Below are positions 8,511 to 18,464 of a DNA stretch of 64,000 bases, piece by piece. The stretch's first letter is position 1, and every line of letters starts with the position of its first letter. Under the pieces are notes generated by a model. The model searched no databases. It saw only the letters and a list, made by a program, of their open reading frames with translations, and was not told where the DNA came from. Source of the stretch: an uncultured Lachnospiraceae bacterium. Its GTDB lineage: Bacteria > Bacillota > Clostridia > Lachnospirales > Lachnospiraceae. The position numbers and the translations under genes are program-made. The stretch covers positions 40,394 through 104,393 of the forward strand of contig CAJTWM010000012.1 of assembly GCA_910579805.1 (NCBI GenBank). Direction: 5' to 3'.

Positions 8511-9824
8511 TTATCTTCCCTCCCCGTCGTTTCGGTCTGTCTGTCCCTCGCATGTTCCCGTATTTTCCGCTCCTTGTGATCCAGTCCCGCAGGCTGCGCC
8601 AGATTCCGCCTCACATGATTTCATCCCACATGATTTCATCCCACATGATTTCATCATGGTGATAAATCTGTCGAACAGATAACCGGAATCCTGCGGTCCC
8701 GGGCAGCATTCGGGATGGAATTGTACGGTAAAGATCTGTTTCCCGATATAAGAAAGCCCCTCGTTTGTCCCGTCGTTTACATTGATAAAGGCCGGAACTG
8801 CCGTCTTTTTATCCATCTTGTCAGTATCCACCACATAGCCGTGGTTCTGGGAGGAAATATAGACCCTTCCGGTTTCCAGATCCTTTACGGGATGATTGCC
8901 TCCCCTGTGTCCGTATTTTAATTTATGCGTATCTGCTCCTGTTGCAAGCGCCATAAGCTGATGCCCTAAACAAATCGCAAAGATGGGTACGTCGGATTCA
9001 TAAAGTTTTTTGATCTGCGCTATGATCTCTGTACATTCTTTCGGGTCTCCCGGTCCATTGCTTAACATAATACCGTCGGGAGCGTCTTTTAAGATCTCCT
9101 CTGCCGTCGTCCATGCAGGGTAGACTGTGACATCGCACCCTCTTGCCGCCAATGAGGCCGCAATGTTTCGTTTTGCACCAAGGTCTAAAAGCGCTACCCT
9201 CTTGCCCTTTCCGTTCAATTCTTTTACCAACGAAGGTTTCTTTTCCCTCTCCCCGTTCTCAAACGCCTCTTTACAGAAACTTGCGCTGCCTGAAAGAGCG
9301 CCGTTTTCCTCTAAAGAAGAGACTCCCTTGATCTCGTATTTATTTTCACAGGTTACTTTTTCTACTACTTTTCCTGTAGTATAGGCTTTTAATCTTGAAA
9401 GCGTTTCCTCTATATTATAATGCTCATTCGTGGTAATCATACCGTTCATGGTTCCCTTTTCTCTCAAAATCTTCGTAAGAGCCCTTGTGTCGATTCCGGC
9501 GATCCCCGTAATGCCGTTCTGCTCCAGATATTCCTGAATCCTAATGTCTTTTCGGAAATTACTTGGGATTCTGGATAATTCCCTGACGATAAACCCGTCT
9601 ACCCACGGTTTTACGGATTCGCAGTCGGCCAGACATACGCCGTAATTCCCAATCAGCGGATAAGTCATACAGACAGCCTGTCCCGCGTAAGACGGATCGG
9701 TAAGAACTTCCAGATATCCTGCCATGGAAGTATTAAAAACGATCTCGCTTATGATTTCCTTATCGGCGCCTATATGAGTCCCCTCAAAAACAGTACCGTC
9801 TTCCAATAATAAAAATGCCTTCAT
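8511..9824 (-). CDS. carA: carbamoyl-phosphate synthase small subunit, with odd C-terminal tail
   Basis: Glutamine amidotransferase subunit that hydrolyses glutamine and passes ammonia to CarB. An N-terminal CPSase small-chain domain (F-E-G-T near residue 14, NTSMAGYLEVLTDPSYAGQ) is followed by a class I GATase. The GATase has nucleophile Cys in AICLGHQLM (about residue 285), the GHRGGNHPV segment, and His/Glu in VQFHPECCPGP. The core ends near residue 385. About 50 further residues, absent from ordinary CarA proteins, begin with three MKSC-G units encoded by a 15-bp tandem repeat and continue as a Cys/Gly/Glu-rich tail. carB starts one base after the stop. A strong promoter lies just upstream. 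Confidence 0.96.
   Translation of the reverse strand: MKAFLLLEDGTVFEGTHIGADKEIISEIVFNTSMAGYLEVLTDPSYAGQAVCMTYPLIGNYGVCLADCESVKPWVDGFIVRELSRIPSNFRKDIRIQEYLEQNGITGIAGIDTRALTKILREKGTMNGMITTNEHYNIEETLSRLKAYTTGKVVEKVTCENKYEIKGVSSLEENGALSGSASFCKEAFENGEREKKPSLVKELNGKGKRVALLDLGAKRNIAASLAARGCDVTVYPAWTTAEEILKDAPDGIMLSNGPGDPKECTEIIAQIKKLYESDVPIFAICLGHQLMALATGADTHKLKYGHRGGNHPVKDLETGRVYISSQNHGYVVDTDKMDKKTAVPAFINVNDGTNEGLSYIGKQIFTVQFHPECCPGPQDSGYLFDRFITMMKSCGMKSCGMKSCEAESGAACGTGSQGAENTGTCEGQTDRNDGEGR
8612..8656. repeat. 15-bp tandem repeat, three copies, in the 3' end of carA
   Basis: CACATGATTTCATCC occurs at 8612-8626 and 8627-8641, and again with one change at the last base at 8642-8656. On the coding (minus) strand it encodes the pentapeptide repeat G-M-K-S-C. 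The unit length is a multiple of three, so copy-number change would keep the frame. Confidence 0.95.
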
Positions 9825-9858
9825 CTAATCACCTGTCTTCCTTTCGCATAATCGTTTT

Positions 9859-9887
9859 ATTATAGCATACGATGATTCCCTGTTCAA
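9859..9887 (-). promoter_or_regulatory. carAB promoter
   Basis: On the minus strand TTGAAC (9882-9887) and a perfect TATAAT (9859-9864) are separated by 17 bp. The predicted leader is only about 28 bases, which leaves no room for a PyrR-type attenuator, so carAB regulation by that route is unlikely here. Confidence 0.85.
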
Positions 9888-9942
9888 CCGATAATTCGCT
9901 TCTTGGGTATCCTTGGTGATCCGGCTGTACTAACGTCTGTTA

Positions 9943-12474
9943 TTATACCCTTTCCCTGATCTTCTTATAGAGCTGATAACAGCGGTCCACATCCTCTTTT
10001 TCCGTCTTCTCGTTACTATATGCCGTCTTCTCAAGCACCAAAAAATAGGCTGAAAGTTCTTCTTCCTCTATCATAGGCAGTCCGTTTTTAAGAGCATTTC
10101 TGTAGTCTTTATCGTCAAGCCCTTTTCTTTTTAAGATCCCTTTTCTTTGAAGAAAACGGTTTAGGGCCGCACTGATCTCTTCCACCGCCCTTCGATTACT
10201 TTTTTGCATAAAGCGCTCCTGCTGCCTGCGGCGCTGCTTCACAAACCAAAACGTCCCAAATGCACCCGCAAATGCAACGATCGCTGCAAAAATCAACATA
10301 AAACTTTTCCGTTTCTGCGCCCCGGCCGCCCCGGCTCCATTGTCCTGCTCCCTGTCCTTCTTTGGGTTTCCGTCAGGTTCCTTGCGTATATCCGTATCCT
10401 CTTTCTTGGAAGGCGTCCTTTCTCCCGATTCTTCCGGCCTGATTTCTTCGCTCTCCTCCTTCTGCTCCAGCTCTTCCTGCCTGTTTCCTTTTTCCGGCTC
10501 TGCTGTCGTCTGTTCCTCCTGCCTTTTATCCGGATTGCTCTTGGAACCGTTCCCGTCCTCTTCCTTCCGGTTCGCTAAACCGCTCCGTTCCGCATAATAA
10601 TCCGTTCCATAATTTTCGTAACCGGACGCCGCGTATGCTCTGCCTTCCGTCATTTCCACCGGAACCCAGCCTACATGCTCTATAAAAACCTCCGCCCATG
10701 CATGGGCCGCGCTGTCCATAACTACGGCCGTATACTCCGTATCCGACTGCCTTACAAACTCGCCCGGCTTTATCACATACCCGGAAACATAGCGGGCAGG
10801 GATGCCCATCATCCGGAGCAGCAATACGCCCGCGCTGGCATAATGTTCGCAAAATCCTTTTCCCGAATCAAACAGAAAATATTCTACCACATCTTCTCCA
10901 AAGGGAAGTCTGTCCAGTTCAAGACTATAATCCGCCCTCTGAAACAATGCCTCCCTGACTAAAGAAGCTGCCTGAATCTGTGCCGTTTCCACTATGCTCG
11001 CCGTTTCCGCTATCCCTTTATATTCTGAAGCCAGCCTTTGGCGTAGCGTATTCCCCAGCTCCCTGATCCGGGGAAGTCCTTTCGGTACGCGCAAATACTG
11101 TGAAAGGTATCCGCTATAGCAGCTTTCGATCGCCCGGTTTTCCCGATATTCCGTTCCTATCAGGGCATCCCTTAAAATCTCGTAAGGAGTGATTACCTCC
11201 AGATAAAGAGTATCCGCCCCTTCGCGGTAGATCATCGCATCCGCATTCAGAAGCAGCAGCCCTACCGTGCGGCCGTTTTTAGAAACATGCTCCAGATTCG
11301 TCATATACGGCAGATACGCATAATCTTCTTCCGTATCCAGATAGCGGATCGTATACTTGGACCGGCCGGCCGATAGCACGGAAAGCTGCGTCTGATAAAA
11401 AAGATTTAAAATATAACTTCCTGCCTGCGTTTGATCGGCTGCGGATAGTTTGTCCGAAATCTTGTCTTCAAATTCCATCTGGCTGCGGTTTGTCCAGTTT
11501 CCGTTCCTATAAGTGTCTCCCACATATCCCCGCAAATAAACATTTTGGGCCGGCATTCTGTTTGACGTAACGGAAATCACTTCTTTCTCTTCATACTTTG
11601 GCTGCTTATTGGAAATCTGGCCCGACCTCTGTCCCGTAAGCCAGCGAGGCGCATATTCCGAGATCTGCTTTTCCAATGCAAATTGATAGGAAAGTACCTC
11701 GTCCTGCATCTTTACAATGCTCTCCGCGCTTTCCCTGCCATAGCGCGCTGCGGCCAAAAGTACCGATACGGCCGCTGCGGCAAGGATGCACGCCGCCTTC
11801 CACCTGACCCCCGCCATTCCGTTTCCGGCTTTTATATGCCTGCCGCATCCAAAAGAAAGTAAAGCAAAAAAAGCGCCTGTCGTGATCAAAAGCGGTATTT
11901 CCTCCGGCGCCCTGCCCACTAAGAGTTCTCCGCATATCAGTATCAGCGGCGGCATGGAAAGCAAAGTAACATTTTTTAAATGAAACAACGCTTCTACGAA
12001 CCACCAGAGAAATAAAAGCGCCAAAAAATAAATTGTCGTCTGCTTTATGATATCTTCCTCTGCATCCTGAAAAACCAAAAACTGCGATCCGAAATGTGCA
12101 TTAAATTTAAGGATCACCTCATTGGCGCATTGCTTCAGCCCTGAAATAACGGAATCCTTCCGGAACAGGAAAAACAGAAGAAATCCGCATCCCGCCAATA
12201 ACGGCGCAAAACGGCGTAAAGGTACAAACAGGTATACAAAAAATAACAGGATCTCCACGATACCAATGCACAAAAACAAAAGGCGTAGAGGACTGCCTAT
12301 CGGAAAAACACTGTCATATACCAAAATACTGCCAATACACAAAAAAAACACTAACGTGTACGAAACCAGCAGCTCCAAAACCCGGGCCGCCTTAAAATGC
12401 CCTTTGTGCTTTCCTTCTTTCCAATATATAGTTGGGTCTTCTTCAAGTTCCAGCGCTCTTTCTTTAAACAACAA
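9943..12474 (-). CDS. membrane-anchored transglutaminase-like protein (TgpA type)
   Basis: Protein of 843 residues with several membrane helices in the first 240, an extracytoplasmic transglutaminase-like domain, a long charged linker (roughly 625-720, rich in E, K, P) and a last membrane helix near 725-746. The Cys/His pair of the papain-like core is visible in GFCEHYASAGVLLLRMMGIP (about 541) and AAHAWAEVF (about 588). The position that is usually Asp in the triad reads WVPVEMT, so Glu or another residue would have to serve. The start is one of two adjacent TTG codons overlapping the end of the DUF58 gene. MoxR-DUF58-transglutaminase operons are widespread; the substrate is unknown. No gene-specific role can be assigned. 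Confidence 0.85.
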   Translation of the reverse strand: MLFKERALELEEDPTIYWKEGKHKGHFKAARVLELLVSYTLVFFLCIGSILVYDSVFPIGSPLRLLFLCIGIVEILLFFVYLFVPLRRFAPLLAGCGFLLFFLFRKDSVISGLKQCANEVILKFNAHFGSQFLVFQDAEEDIIKQTTIYFLALLFLWWFVEALFHLKNVTLLSMPPLILICGELLVGRAPEEIPLLITTGAFFALLSFGCGRHIKAGNGMAGVRWKAACILAAAAVSVLLAAARYGRESAESIVKMQDEVLSYQFALEKQISEYAPRWLTGQRSGQISNKQPKYEEKEVISVTSNRMPAQNVYLRGYVGDTYRNGNWTNRSQMEFEDKISDKLSAADQTQAGSYILNLFYQTQLSVLSAGRSKYTIRYLDTEEDYAYLPYMTNLEHVSKNGRTVGLLLLNADAMIYREGADTLYLEVITPYEILRDALIGTEYRENRAIESCYSGYLSQYLRVPKGLPRIRELGNTLRQRLASEYKGIAETASIVETAQIQAASLVREALFQRADYSLELDRLPFGEDVVEYFLFDSGKGFCEHYASAGVLLLRMMGIPARYVSGYVIKPGEFVRQSDTEYTAVVMDSAAHAWAEVFIEHVGWVPVEMTEGRAYAASGYENYGTDYYAERSGLANRKEEDGNGSKSNPDKRQEEQTTAEPEKGNRQEELEQKEESEEIRPEESGERTPSKKEDTDIRKEPDGNPKKDREQDNGAGAAGAQKRKSFMLIFAAIVAFAGAFGTFWFVKQRRRQQERFMQKSNRRAVEEISAALNRFLQRKGILKRKGLDDKDYRNALKNGLPMIEEEELSAYFLVLEKTAYSNEKTEKEDVDRCYQLYKKIRERV

Positions 12475-13552
12475 ACTCTACCCCGCTTAATTCCTGTTCT
12501 ATTTTTTCGGATGTGAACGTCATTTGAAAATGATCTCCCACGGCGACCGTAAGATCCGGTTTAAAAACGATTCCCGTTACATACGGCTCCGCCTTATATT
12601 TTTCCTTATACCCCTCTACCAGATCAAACAAGACCGTTTCTCTTTTCTTTTCTTCATACAGCGTCATCAAGAAAAGATAAAAGGTCTCTTCGTCATCTAC
12701 ACGAAAGCGAAGCACATCTTTCTCCCTTCCGCTGTACCATGTGACATAATGCGCGCATTTCTGGTCTAACAGCGCGAAGGATACGGCGGCGGCGGCCGTC
12801 AGAAATGCGTCCATCTGTTTTCTCTTTTCCGGAAAATCCAAAAACAGCACCACCGGACACCCTATCGGCTGACGGTTTTCGCGCACCATAAGCTCGTCCA
12901 CCTTTGCCGACATTTTCCAATGAATGCTTTGCATCTTATCCCCGTCCCGAAATTCCCGTATCTGCAAAATCTCGGAAGCATCCTTACCTCCCGGCGTATC
13001 TCCGTATATATCAGATTCTCCCATAAAATGTCTGGACGGTTCCGATACGGTCACCGCCGTATCGAACAACCTCGGCATAACATAAAAATCCGAACTGCCG
13101 CCGCCTTTACAGGAAAGATAAAAGATTCCGGAAAGCTCATATATACGGATCTTCTTCAAACAAACTTTATATTTGCCGCAATGATTTACAAACACTTTGG
13201 CACACACGGCTCCGGTCTGCCATGCATCGGAAACGCCTTTTAATTTGATCCTGCCTTTTTCCCCTGTCAATAGATTTTCATATGACAGGTAAAAGACGAG
13301 TTTCGATACAGGCAGAAAACTTTTGTTTTTTACCTTCACTATGATCTCCGCCGTTTTCCCACATTCCGACACGCTGATTGGTATTTCCAAAGACGTCTTT
13401 AAAAAGATCCGTAAAGTCAACAGATAACCATATGCAAGCGGTAGGATACATCCCCCTGCAAAAGAAAGGATAACCAGCCCTACGTTTCCATATATGACCG
13501 CCGCATAAAAAATCAGCGCCATACATACCACATAAAAAAACAAATTTATCAT
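12464..13552 (-). CDS. DUF58 domain protein
   Basis: 362 residues: two membrane helices within the first 40 residues, a beta-rich middle domain, and a DUF58 core. The core shows the family signature around FRDGDKMQSIHWKMSAK (about residues 200-216) and VVLFLDFPE, the latter resembling the start of a von Willebrand A-like fold. It is the middle gene of the three-gene operon and overlaps the transglutaminase gene by 11 bases. Families of this type are thought to be worked on by the MoxR ATPase encoded upstream; that is family knowledge, not shown here. A GGGAATTT ribosome binding site precedes the ATG. Confidence 0.88.
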   Translation of the reverse strand: MINLFFYVVCMALIFYAAVIYGNVGLVILSFAGGCILPLAYGYLLTLRIFLKTSLEIPISVSECGKTAEIIVKVKNKSFLPVSKLVFYLSYENLLTGEKGRIKLKGVSDAWQTGAVCAKVFVNHCGKYKVCLKKIRIYELSGIFYLSCKGGGSSDFYVMPRLFDTAVTVSEPSRHFMGESDIYGDTPGGKDASEILQIREFRDGDKMQSIHWKMSAKVDELMVRENRQPIGCPVVLFLDFPEKRKQMDAFLTAAAAVSFALLDQKCAHYVTWYSGREKDVLRFRVDDEETFYLFLMTLYEEKKRETVLFDLVEGYKEKYKAEPYVTGIVFKPDLTVAVGDHFQMTFTSEKIEQELSGVEFVV

Positions 13553-13568
13553 AAATTCCCTGTCTCTC

Positions 13569-14534
13569 TTATCCTTTCATTTTAAAAGAAGTAGGTTTTA
13601 CAACATTTCTTAATATCTTTTCCAAAACGGCCTCTTCGGAAGTACGCGCCACTCTCGCTTTTGTGTTTAAAAGAAGTCTGTGCTTCGCAACGTCTAAAAA
13701 AACCTCTTCCACATCCTCCGGTACCACATAACTTCTTCCCTCTAAAAAAGCAATCGCTTTGGACATCCTTGCCAGCGCAATCATCCCTCTGGGACTGATT
13801 CCAAGCTCGATATACTCGTCGTTTCTCGTTTCATTTACAAGCTTCACCATGTATTTATAAACATTGTCATGGACAAAAGTCTTATCTACAACTCTTTTAA
13901 GCTGCACCAGACCTTCCGCATCCAGAACCTGCCCGATCAGGCTGTAGTCGTCTCCCAGACTCTTTCCTTTTGCAATCTCAATCTCACTTTCCTCATCGGG
14001 ATATCCCATACTCATACATACCATAAAGCGGTCGAGCTGGGATTCGGGCAGCATCTGGGTTCCGGCGCTGCCCTTAGGATTCTGCGTTGCAATCACAATA
14101 AAAGGGTCCGGCACTTTGTGGCTTACGCCGTCTACTGTTACGATCCCTTCCTCCATAACTTCCAAAAGTGCGGACTGGGTCTTCGGGGATGTCCTGTTGA
14201 TCTCATCCGCTAAAAACAGATTGCAGATAATCGTTCCCTGATGATAGGTAAAAGTGCCGCTTTCCTTGTTATACATGGAAAAACCCAAAATATCTGCCGG
14301 CAGCACGTCCGGCGTAAACTGTACCCGGTGGTTATCAAGCGCCATCGCTTTGGAAAAAGCAAGGGCCAGCGTGGTTTTCCCGACGCCCGGAACGTCCTCG
14401 ATCAGAATATGGCCTCCCGCAAGGATTGCCCCGAACGCTTTTCTGACGCACTCGCTTTTGCCTTTTACGACCTTTTCCACTTCACTTATCACTTTATCCG
14501 CAGCCCAAACGGCATTTGATCCCGTAATTTCCAT
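13569..14534 (-). CDS. MoxR-family AAA+ ATPase
   Basis: AAA+ ATPase of 321 residues. Walker A is IEDVPGVGKTTLALAF and Walker B is LFLADEINRTSPKTQSALLE, both typical of MoxR, followed by sensor 1 (IATQNP) and the C-terminal lid domain. MoxR proteins act as chaperone-like remodelling ATPases, usually for DUF58 or VWA partners in the same operon, as here. The ATG at 14534 is preferred over an upstream in-frame TTG at 14576 because AAAGGA lies before it, although the spacing is long. The gene starts 16 bases before the DUF58 gene in the same direction. Confidence 0.93.
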   Translation of the reverse strand: MEITGSNAVWAADKVISEVEKVVKGKSECVRKAFGAILAGGHILIEDVPGVGKTTLALAFSKAMALDNHRVQFTPDVLPADILGFSMYNKESGTFTYHQGTIICNLFLADEINRTSPKTQSALLEVMEEGIVTVDGVSHKVPDPFIVIATQNPKGSAGTQMLPESQLDRFMVCMSMGYPDEESEIEIAKGKSLGDDYSLIGQVLDAEGLVQLKRVVDKTFVHDNVYKYMVKLVNETRNDEYIELGISPRGMIALARMSKAIAFLEGRSYVVPEDVEEVFLDVAKHRLLLNTKARVARTSEEAVLEKILRNVVKPTSFKMKG

Positions 14535-14600
14535 AACAAAAACGTTCCTTTCACCTGCATTTTGAGTTTCCTGCAAAACTCGTCTTAAAAATTGTTTCTT

Positions 14601-14642
14601 AAAAAAGCAACCTTAAAACGGAACCTGATTCCGTTTTAAGGT
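14601..14642 (-). terminator. purL terminator
   Basis: ACCTTAAAACGGAA at 14610-14623 is matched by a perfect inverted copy at 14629-14642 with a 5-nt loop. On the minus strand the stem is followed by TTGCTTTTTT. It lies directly downstream of the purL stop and upstream of moxR. Confidence 0.85.
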
Positions 14643-14658
14643 CGTTTTCCCCTGTTCT

Positions 14659-17600
14659 TTATTTAAAATACGCAACGCCTGATTCAAAAATCTTTAAATC
14701 CTGATCACCGTAAATGTTGATCGCCACACCGTCGTCACGACGCTCGGAATGCGCCATCTTACCGAAGCATCTTCCGTCAGGAGAAGTGATTCCCTCAATC
14801 GCCATATAAGACCCGTTGATGTTCCACTCTTCATTCATAGAAATATTTCCTTTCACGTCCGCATACTGGGTAGCAACCTGACCGTTCGCAAACAATTTAT
14901 CCAGCCATTCTTTGCTCGCAACAAAACGCCCTTCTCCATGGGATGCCGGATTTACATAAGTCTTGCCAAGTTCCGCATACTGCAGCCATGGGGACTTATT
15001 GGACACTACTTTCGTATATACCATCTTGGAAATATGACGGTTGATCGTATTAAAAGTAAGCGTCGGAGAATCTTCGGTCTGTCCGACAATCTCTCCGAAA
15101 GGCACAATCCCCAATTTGATCAACGCCTGAAATCCGTTACAGATACCCAGCGCCAGCCCGTCCCTTTCATTTAAAAGCTTCATGACCGCTTCTTTCATCT
15201 TCTCATTCCTAAAAGCAGTCGCAAAAAATTTTGCGCTTCCGTCCGGTTCATCACCTGCGGAAAACCCGCCGGGGAACATAATGATCTGAGCCTGTCCGAT
15301 CCCTTTCTCAAATTCGGTAACAGAGGCTCTGATGTCTTCCGCCGTCCGGTTCTTAAACACCTTTGTGATCACATTGGCGCCGGCCCTCTCAAACGCTTTC
15401 ATACTGTCATACTCGCAGTTCGTTCCCGGAAACACCGGAATAAATACGGTAGGCCTTGCCGTTTTATTTTTGCAGATATGGATGCTTTCCGCCTTATAGC
15501 ACTCTGTTTCAAGAGGCGTGATCTCTTTTTCCGCCTTTGTCGGAAATACTTTCTCAAGCTTGGAAGTCCACGCGTATAATGCTTCTTCCAAAGTAAGGGA
15601 CATTTCTTTATAAACAAAAGTTTCTTCTTTTGTTACCGTACCGATCAGTTTTGCATTCTCGAATCCTTCCGATACTTCTTCGGAAATTTCCGCAAGAATG
15701 TCTCCGATACCGTTATCAAACAATTCGGACGGTTTTACGCTTTCGTCGATATGAACGCCGAGCTTATTACCAAAGGCCATTTTGCTCACTGCCGCCGCCA
15801 CGCCCTTGGCATCCAGCGCATAAGCGGACAGGATCTTGCCTTCCTGCATCTGCTTATGGATGAAATCATATAATTCCGTTACTTTTTCATACACCGGTAT
15901 GTCATAATCGTCCTTTTCAATCGAAAAGCGAACAAGCCTGCTGCCTGCCCTTTTCAGTTCCGGCGAAACAATTTCCTGCTGCTTTGCAATATCCACTGCA
16001 AAGGAAACCAATGTGGGCGGAACGTCGATATCATTAAAAGTACCCGACATACTGTCTTTCCCGCCGATGGAAGGCAGCCCAAAACCGATCTGCGCGTCAT
16101 ATGCTCCTAAAAGGGCAGAAAACGGCTGGCTCCAGCGTTTCGCTTCCGAAGTCATCCTGCGGAAATATTCCTGAAACGTAAAACGGAGTTTTTTATGATC
16201 GCCGCCGTTTGCCACGATCTTCGCCATAGATTCCACTACCGCATAAACCGCGCCGTGATATGGACTCCATGAGGACAGATAAGGGTCGAACCCGTAACTC
16301 ATCATAGTGACCGTATCCGTCTTTCCTTTCAGTACCGGCAGCTTCGCTACCATGGCCTGTGTCTCGGTCAACTGGAATTTACCGCCGTAAGGCATCAGTA
16401 CGCTGCCGGCCCCGATAGAAGAATCGAACATTTCTACCAGCCCCTTTTGGGAGCATACATTCAGATCCTTTAACAGCGACAGCCATGCCGCCCTTACATC
16501 CGATTTTTCCAAGGCCTCTTCCACGGCAGGCGTTGCGATCTGATTAAAATAGTTATCTTCCTTTTTAGGGATCTCCACATAAACGTCGGCTTCCTGATGC
16601 GCGCCGTTGGTATCCAGAAAAGCTCTGGAAATATTTACGATCTCTTTCCCTCTCCATTTTAATACAAGACGGGGTTCTTCCGTTACGACCGCCACCGGCA
16701 CTGCCTCTAAGTTTTCTTCCGCGGCAAAATTCAAAAATTCCTCTACGTCCTTCGGTGCAACTACTACCGCCATCCTCTCCTGTGACTCGGAAATCGCCAG
16801 CTCCGTACCGTCAAGACCTGCATATTTCTTCGGCACCTTGTCCAGATCTACGACCAGACCGTCCGCAAGCTCCCCGATGGCAACGGAAACCCCGCCTGCG
16901 CCGAAATCGTTGCATTTCTTGATCAGACTGCTCACTTCTTCCCGTCTGAACAGCCTCTGCAGCTTACGTTCTGTAGGTGCGTTTCCTTTCTGCACTTCTG
17001 CGCCGCAGGTTTCGATGGAACTTTCCGTATGCACTTTAGAGGAACCGGTTGCGCCGCCGCAGCCGTCCCTTCCTGTACGTCCTCCTAACAAAATAATAAT
17101 ATCTTCCGGATCGGAATTTTCACGGATCACATTCCTTCTCGGCGCCGCGCCCATTACCGCACCGATCTCCATTCTTTTAGCCACATAATCAGGATGATAG
17201 ATCTCCTTTACAAAACCGGTAGCCAGACCGATCTGGTTTCCGTAAGAAGAATATCCTCCCGCTGCACCGCGCACCAGCTTTTTCTGCGGAAGCTTTCCCT
17301 TAATCGTATCCGCTACGGGTACGGTAGGATCCGCCGCACCGGTGACGCGCATCGCCTGATATACATAACCTCTTCCCGAAAGCGGATCTCGGATCGCGCC
17401 GCCAAGGCAGGTCGCCGCACCGCCAAAAGGCTCGATCTCCGTCGGATGGTTGTGGGTCTCATTTTTAAAGAATACAAGCCATTCTTCCTTCTCCGGCCCG
17501 TTTCCGTAGTCCATCTCCACGGGAACAACGACCGAGCAGGCGTTGATCTCATCCGATTCTTCCATATCCTCAAGTTTGCCGTCTTTTTTTAACTTTCTCA

Positions 17601-18447
17601 TGGCCATCAGGGCAAGATCCATCAGGCACACGAATTTGTCGTCCCTGCCCGCAAAAATCTCTTTTCTCGTATCCAAATAGCTCTGATAAGCCGTCTCGAT
17701 CGGCGTCCTGTAAAAACCGTCTTCAAATTCCACTTCCTTCAGTTCCGTAGAAAAAGTCGTATGACGGCAGTGATCCGACCAGTAGGTATCCAGCACACGG
17801 ATCTCCGTCATGGACGGATTTCTCTTTTCTTCGCCGGAAAAATAATTTTGGATATGCAGGAAATCTTTAAACGTCATGGCAAGCCCGAGAGAATCATAAA
17901 GCTCATGCAGCTTTCCCTCCGGCATATCGGTAAAACCGTCGAATATGGTCACATCCGCCGGTTCCTCAAATTCCGTCATAAGCGTATCCGGCTTAGTCAT
18001 GCCCGTCTCCCTTGAGTCTACCGGATTGATGCAATACGCTTTGATCTTGGAGAATTCATCATCGGAAATCTGCCCTATAATAAGATACGTTACTGCCGTT
18101 CTTATGACCGGTTCTTCATCCTCTCGCAAGAACCTGACACATTGTACTGCGGAATCGGCACGCTGATCAAATTGTCCCGGAAGGAATTCCACGCTAAAAA
18201 CCCTTCCGTTGTCAGGCGTCTCGATCGTTTCCTTGTAAAGAATATCCACGGGAGGTTCACTGAACACCATCCTGCAGGCAGCGCCGTATGTATCCTCCGA
18301 AATATTTTCCACATCATACCGGATAAATACCCGCACCTTTTCCACACTCTTGATCCCTAAATAACTATGGATCTCTTCCTTCAGTTCCTTTGCCCTGACC
18401 GCAAATGCCTCTCTTTTTTCTACATAGACACGCCTTACATTTCCCAT
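14659..18447 (-). CDS. purL: phosphoribosylformylglycinamidine synthase, single-chain form
   Basis: Converts FGAR to FGAM in purine synthesis using ATP and glutamine. The 1262 residues contain the PurS-like N terminus, the two AIRS-like halves (FFKNETHNHPTEIEPFGG near 330) and a C-terminal glutamine amidotransferase with FPGGFSAGDE and nucleophile Cys in ALGICNGFQ (about 1099). This fused layout is the form common in Clostridia, while Bacillus has separate PurS, PurL and PurQ. GGAGGA precedes the ATG. It has its own promoter and a leader of about 230 bases that contains a palindromic element. The other pur genes of the window lie at 43.9-47.4 kb. Confidence 0.96.
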   Translation of the reverse strand: MGNVRRVYVEKREAFAVRAKELKEEIHSYLGIKSVEKVRVFIRYDVENISEDTYGAACRMVFSEPPVDILYKETIETPDNGRVFSVEFLPGQFDQRADSAVQCVRFLREDEEPVIRTAVTYLIIGQISDDEFSKIKAYCINPVDSRETGMTKPDTLMTEFEEPADVTIFDGFTDMPEGKLHELYDSLGLAMTFKDFLHIQNYFSGEEKRNPSMTEIRVLDTYWSDHCRHTTFSTELKEVEFEDGFYRTPIETAYQSYLDTRKEIFAGRDDKFVCLMDLALMAMRKLKKDGKLEDMEESDEINACSVVVPVEMDYGNGPEKEEWLVFFKNETHNHPTEIEPFGGAATCLGGAIRDPLSGRGYVYQAMRVTGAADPTVPVADTIKGKLPQKKLVRGAAGGYSSYGNQIGLATGFVKEIYHPDYVAKRMEIGAVMGAAPRRNVIRENSDPEDIIILLGGRTGRDGCGGATGSSKVHTESSIETCGAEVQKGNAPTERKLQRLFRREEVSSLIKKCNDFGAGGVSVAIGELADGLVVDLDKVPKKYAGLDGTELAISESQERMAVVVAPKDVEEFLNFAAEENLEAVPVAVVTEEPRLVLKWRGKEIVNISRAFLDTNGAHQEADVYVEIPKKEDNYFNQIATPAVEEALEKSDVRAAWLSLLKDLNVCSQKGLVEMFDSSIGAGSVLMPYGGKFQLTETQAMVAKLPVLKGKTDTVTMMSYGFDPYLSSWSPYHGAVYAVVESMAKIVANGGDHKKLRFTFQEYFRRMTSEAKRWSQPFSALLGAYDAQIGFGLPSIGGKDSMSGTFNDIDVPPTLVSFAVDIAKQQEIVSPELKRAGSRLVRFSIEKDDYDIPVYEKVTELYDFIHKQMQEGKILSAYALDAKGVAAAVSKMAFGNKLGVHIDESVKPSELFDNGIGDILAEISEEVSEGFENAKLIGTVTKEETFVYKEMSLTLEEALYAWTSKLEKVFPTKAEKEITPLETECYKAESIHICKNKTARPTVFIPVFPGTNCEYDSMKAFERAGANVITKVFKNRTAEDIRASVTEFEKGIGQAQIIMFPGGFSAGDEPDGSAKFFATAFRNEKMKEAVMKLLNERDGLALGICNGFQALIKLGIVPFGEIVGQTEDSPTLTFNTINRHISKMVYTKVVSNKSPWLQYAELGKTYVNPASHGEGRFVASKEWLDKLFANGQVATQYADVKGNISMNEEWNINGSYMAIEGITSPDGRCFGKMAHSERRDDGVAINIYGDQDLKIFESGVAYFK

Positions 18448-18464
18448 GATGAATCCTCCGTAAA

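Noticed and set aside
9825..9942. PyrR-type attenuator before carA
   Set aside because: The promoter leaves a leader of only about 28 bases, too short for it.
10204..10597. Plus-strand frames opposite the transglutaminase linker
   Set aside because: Shadow frames of the charged linker; no site or family signal.
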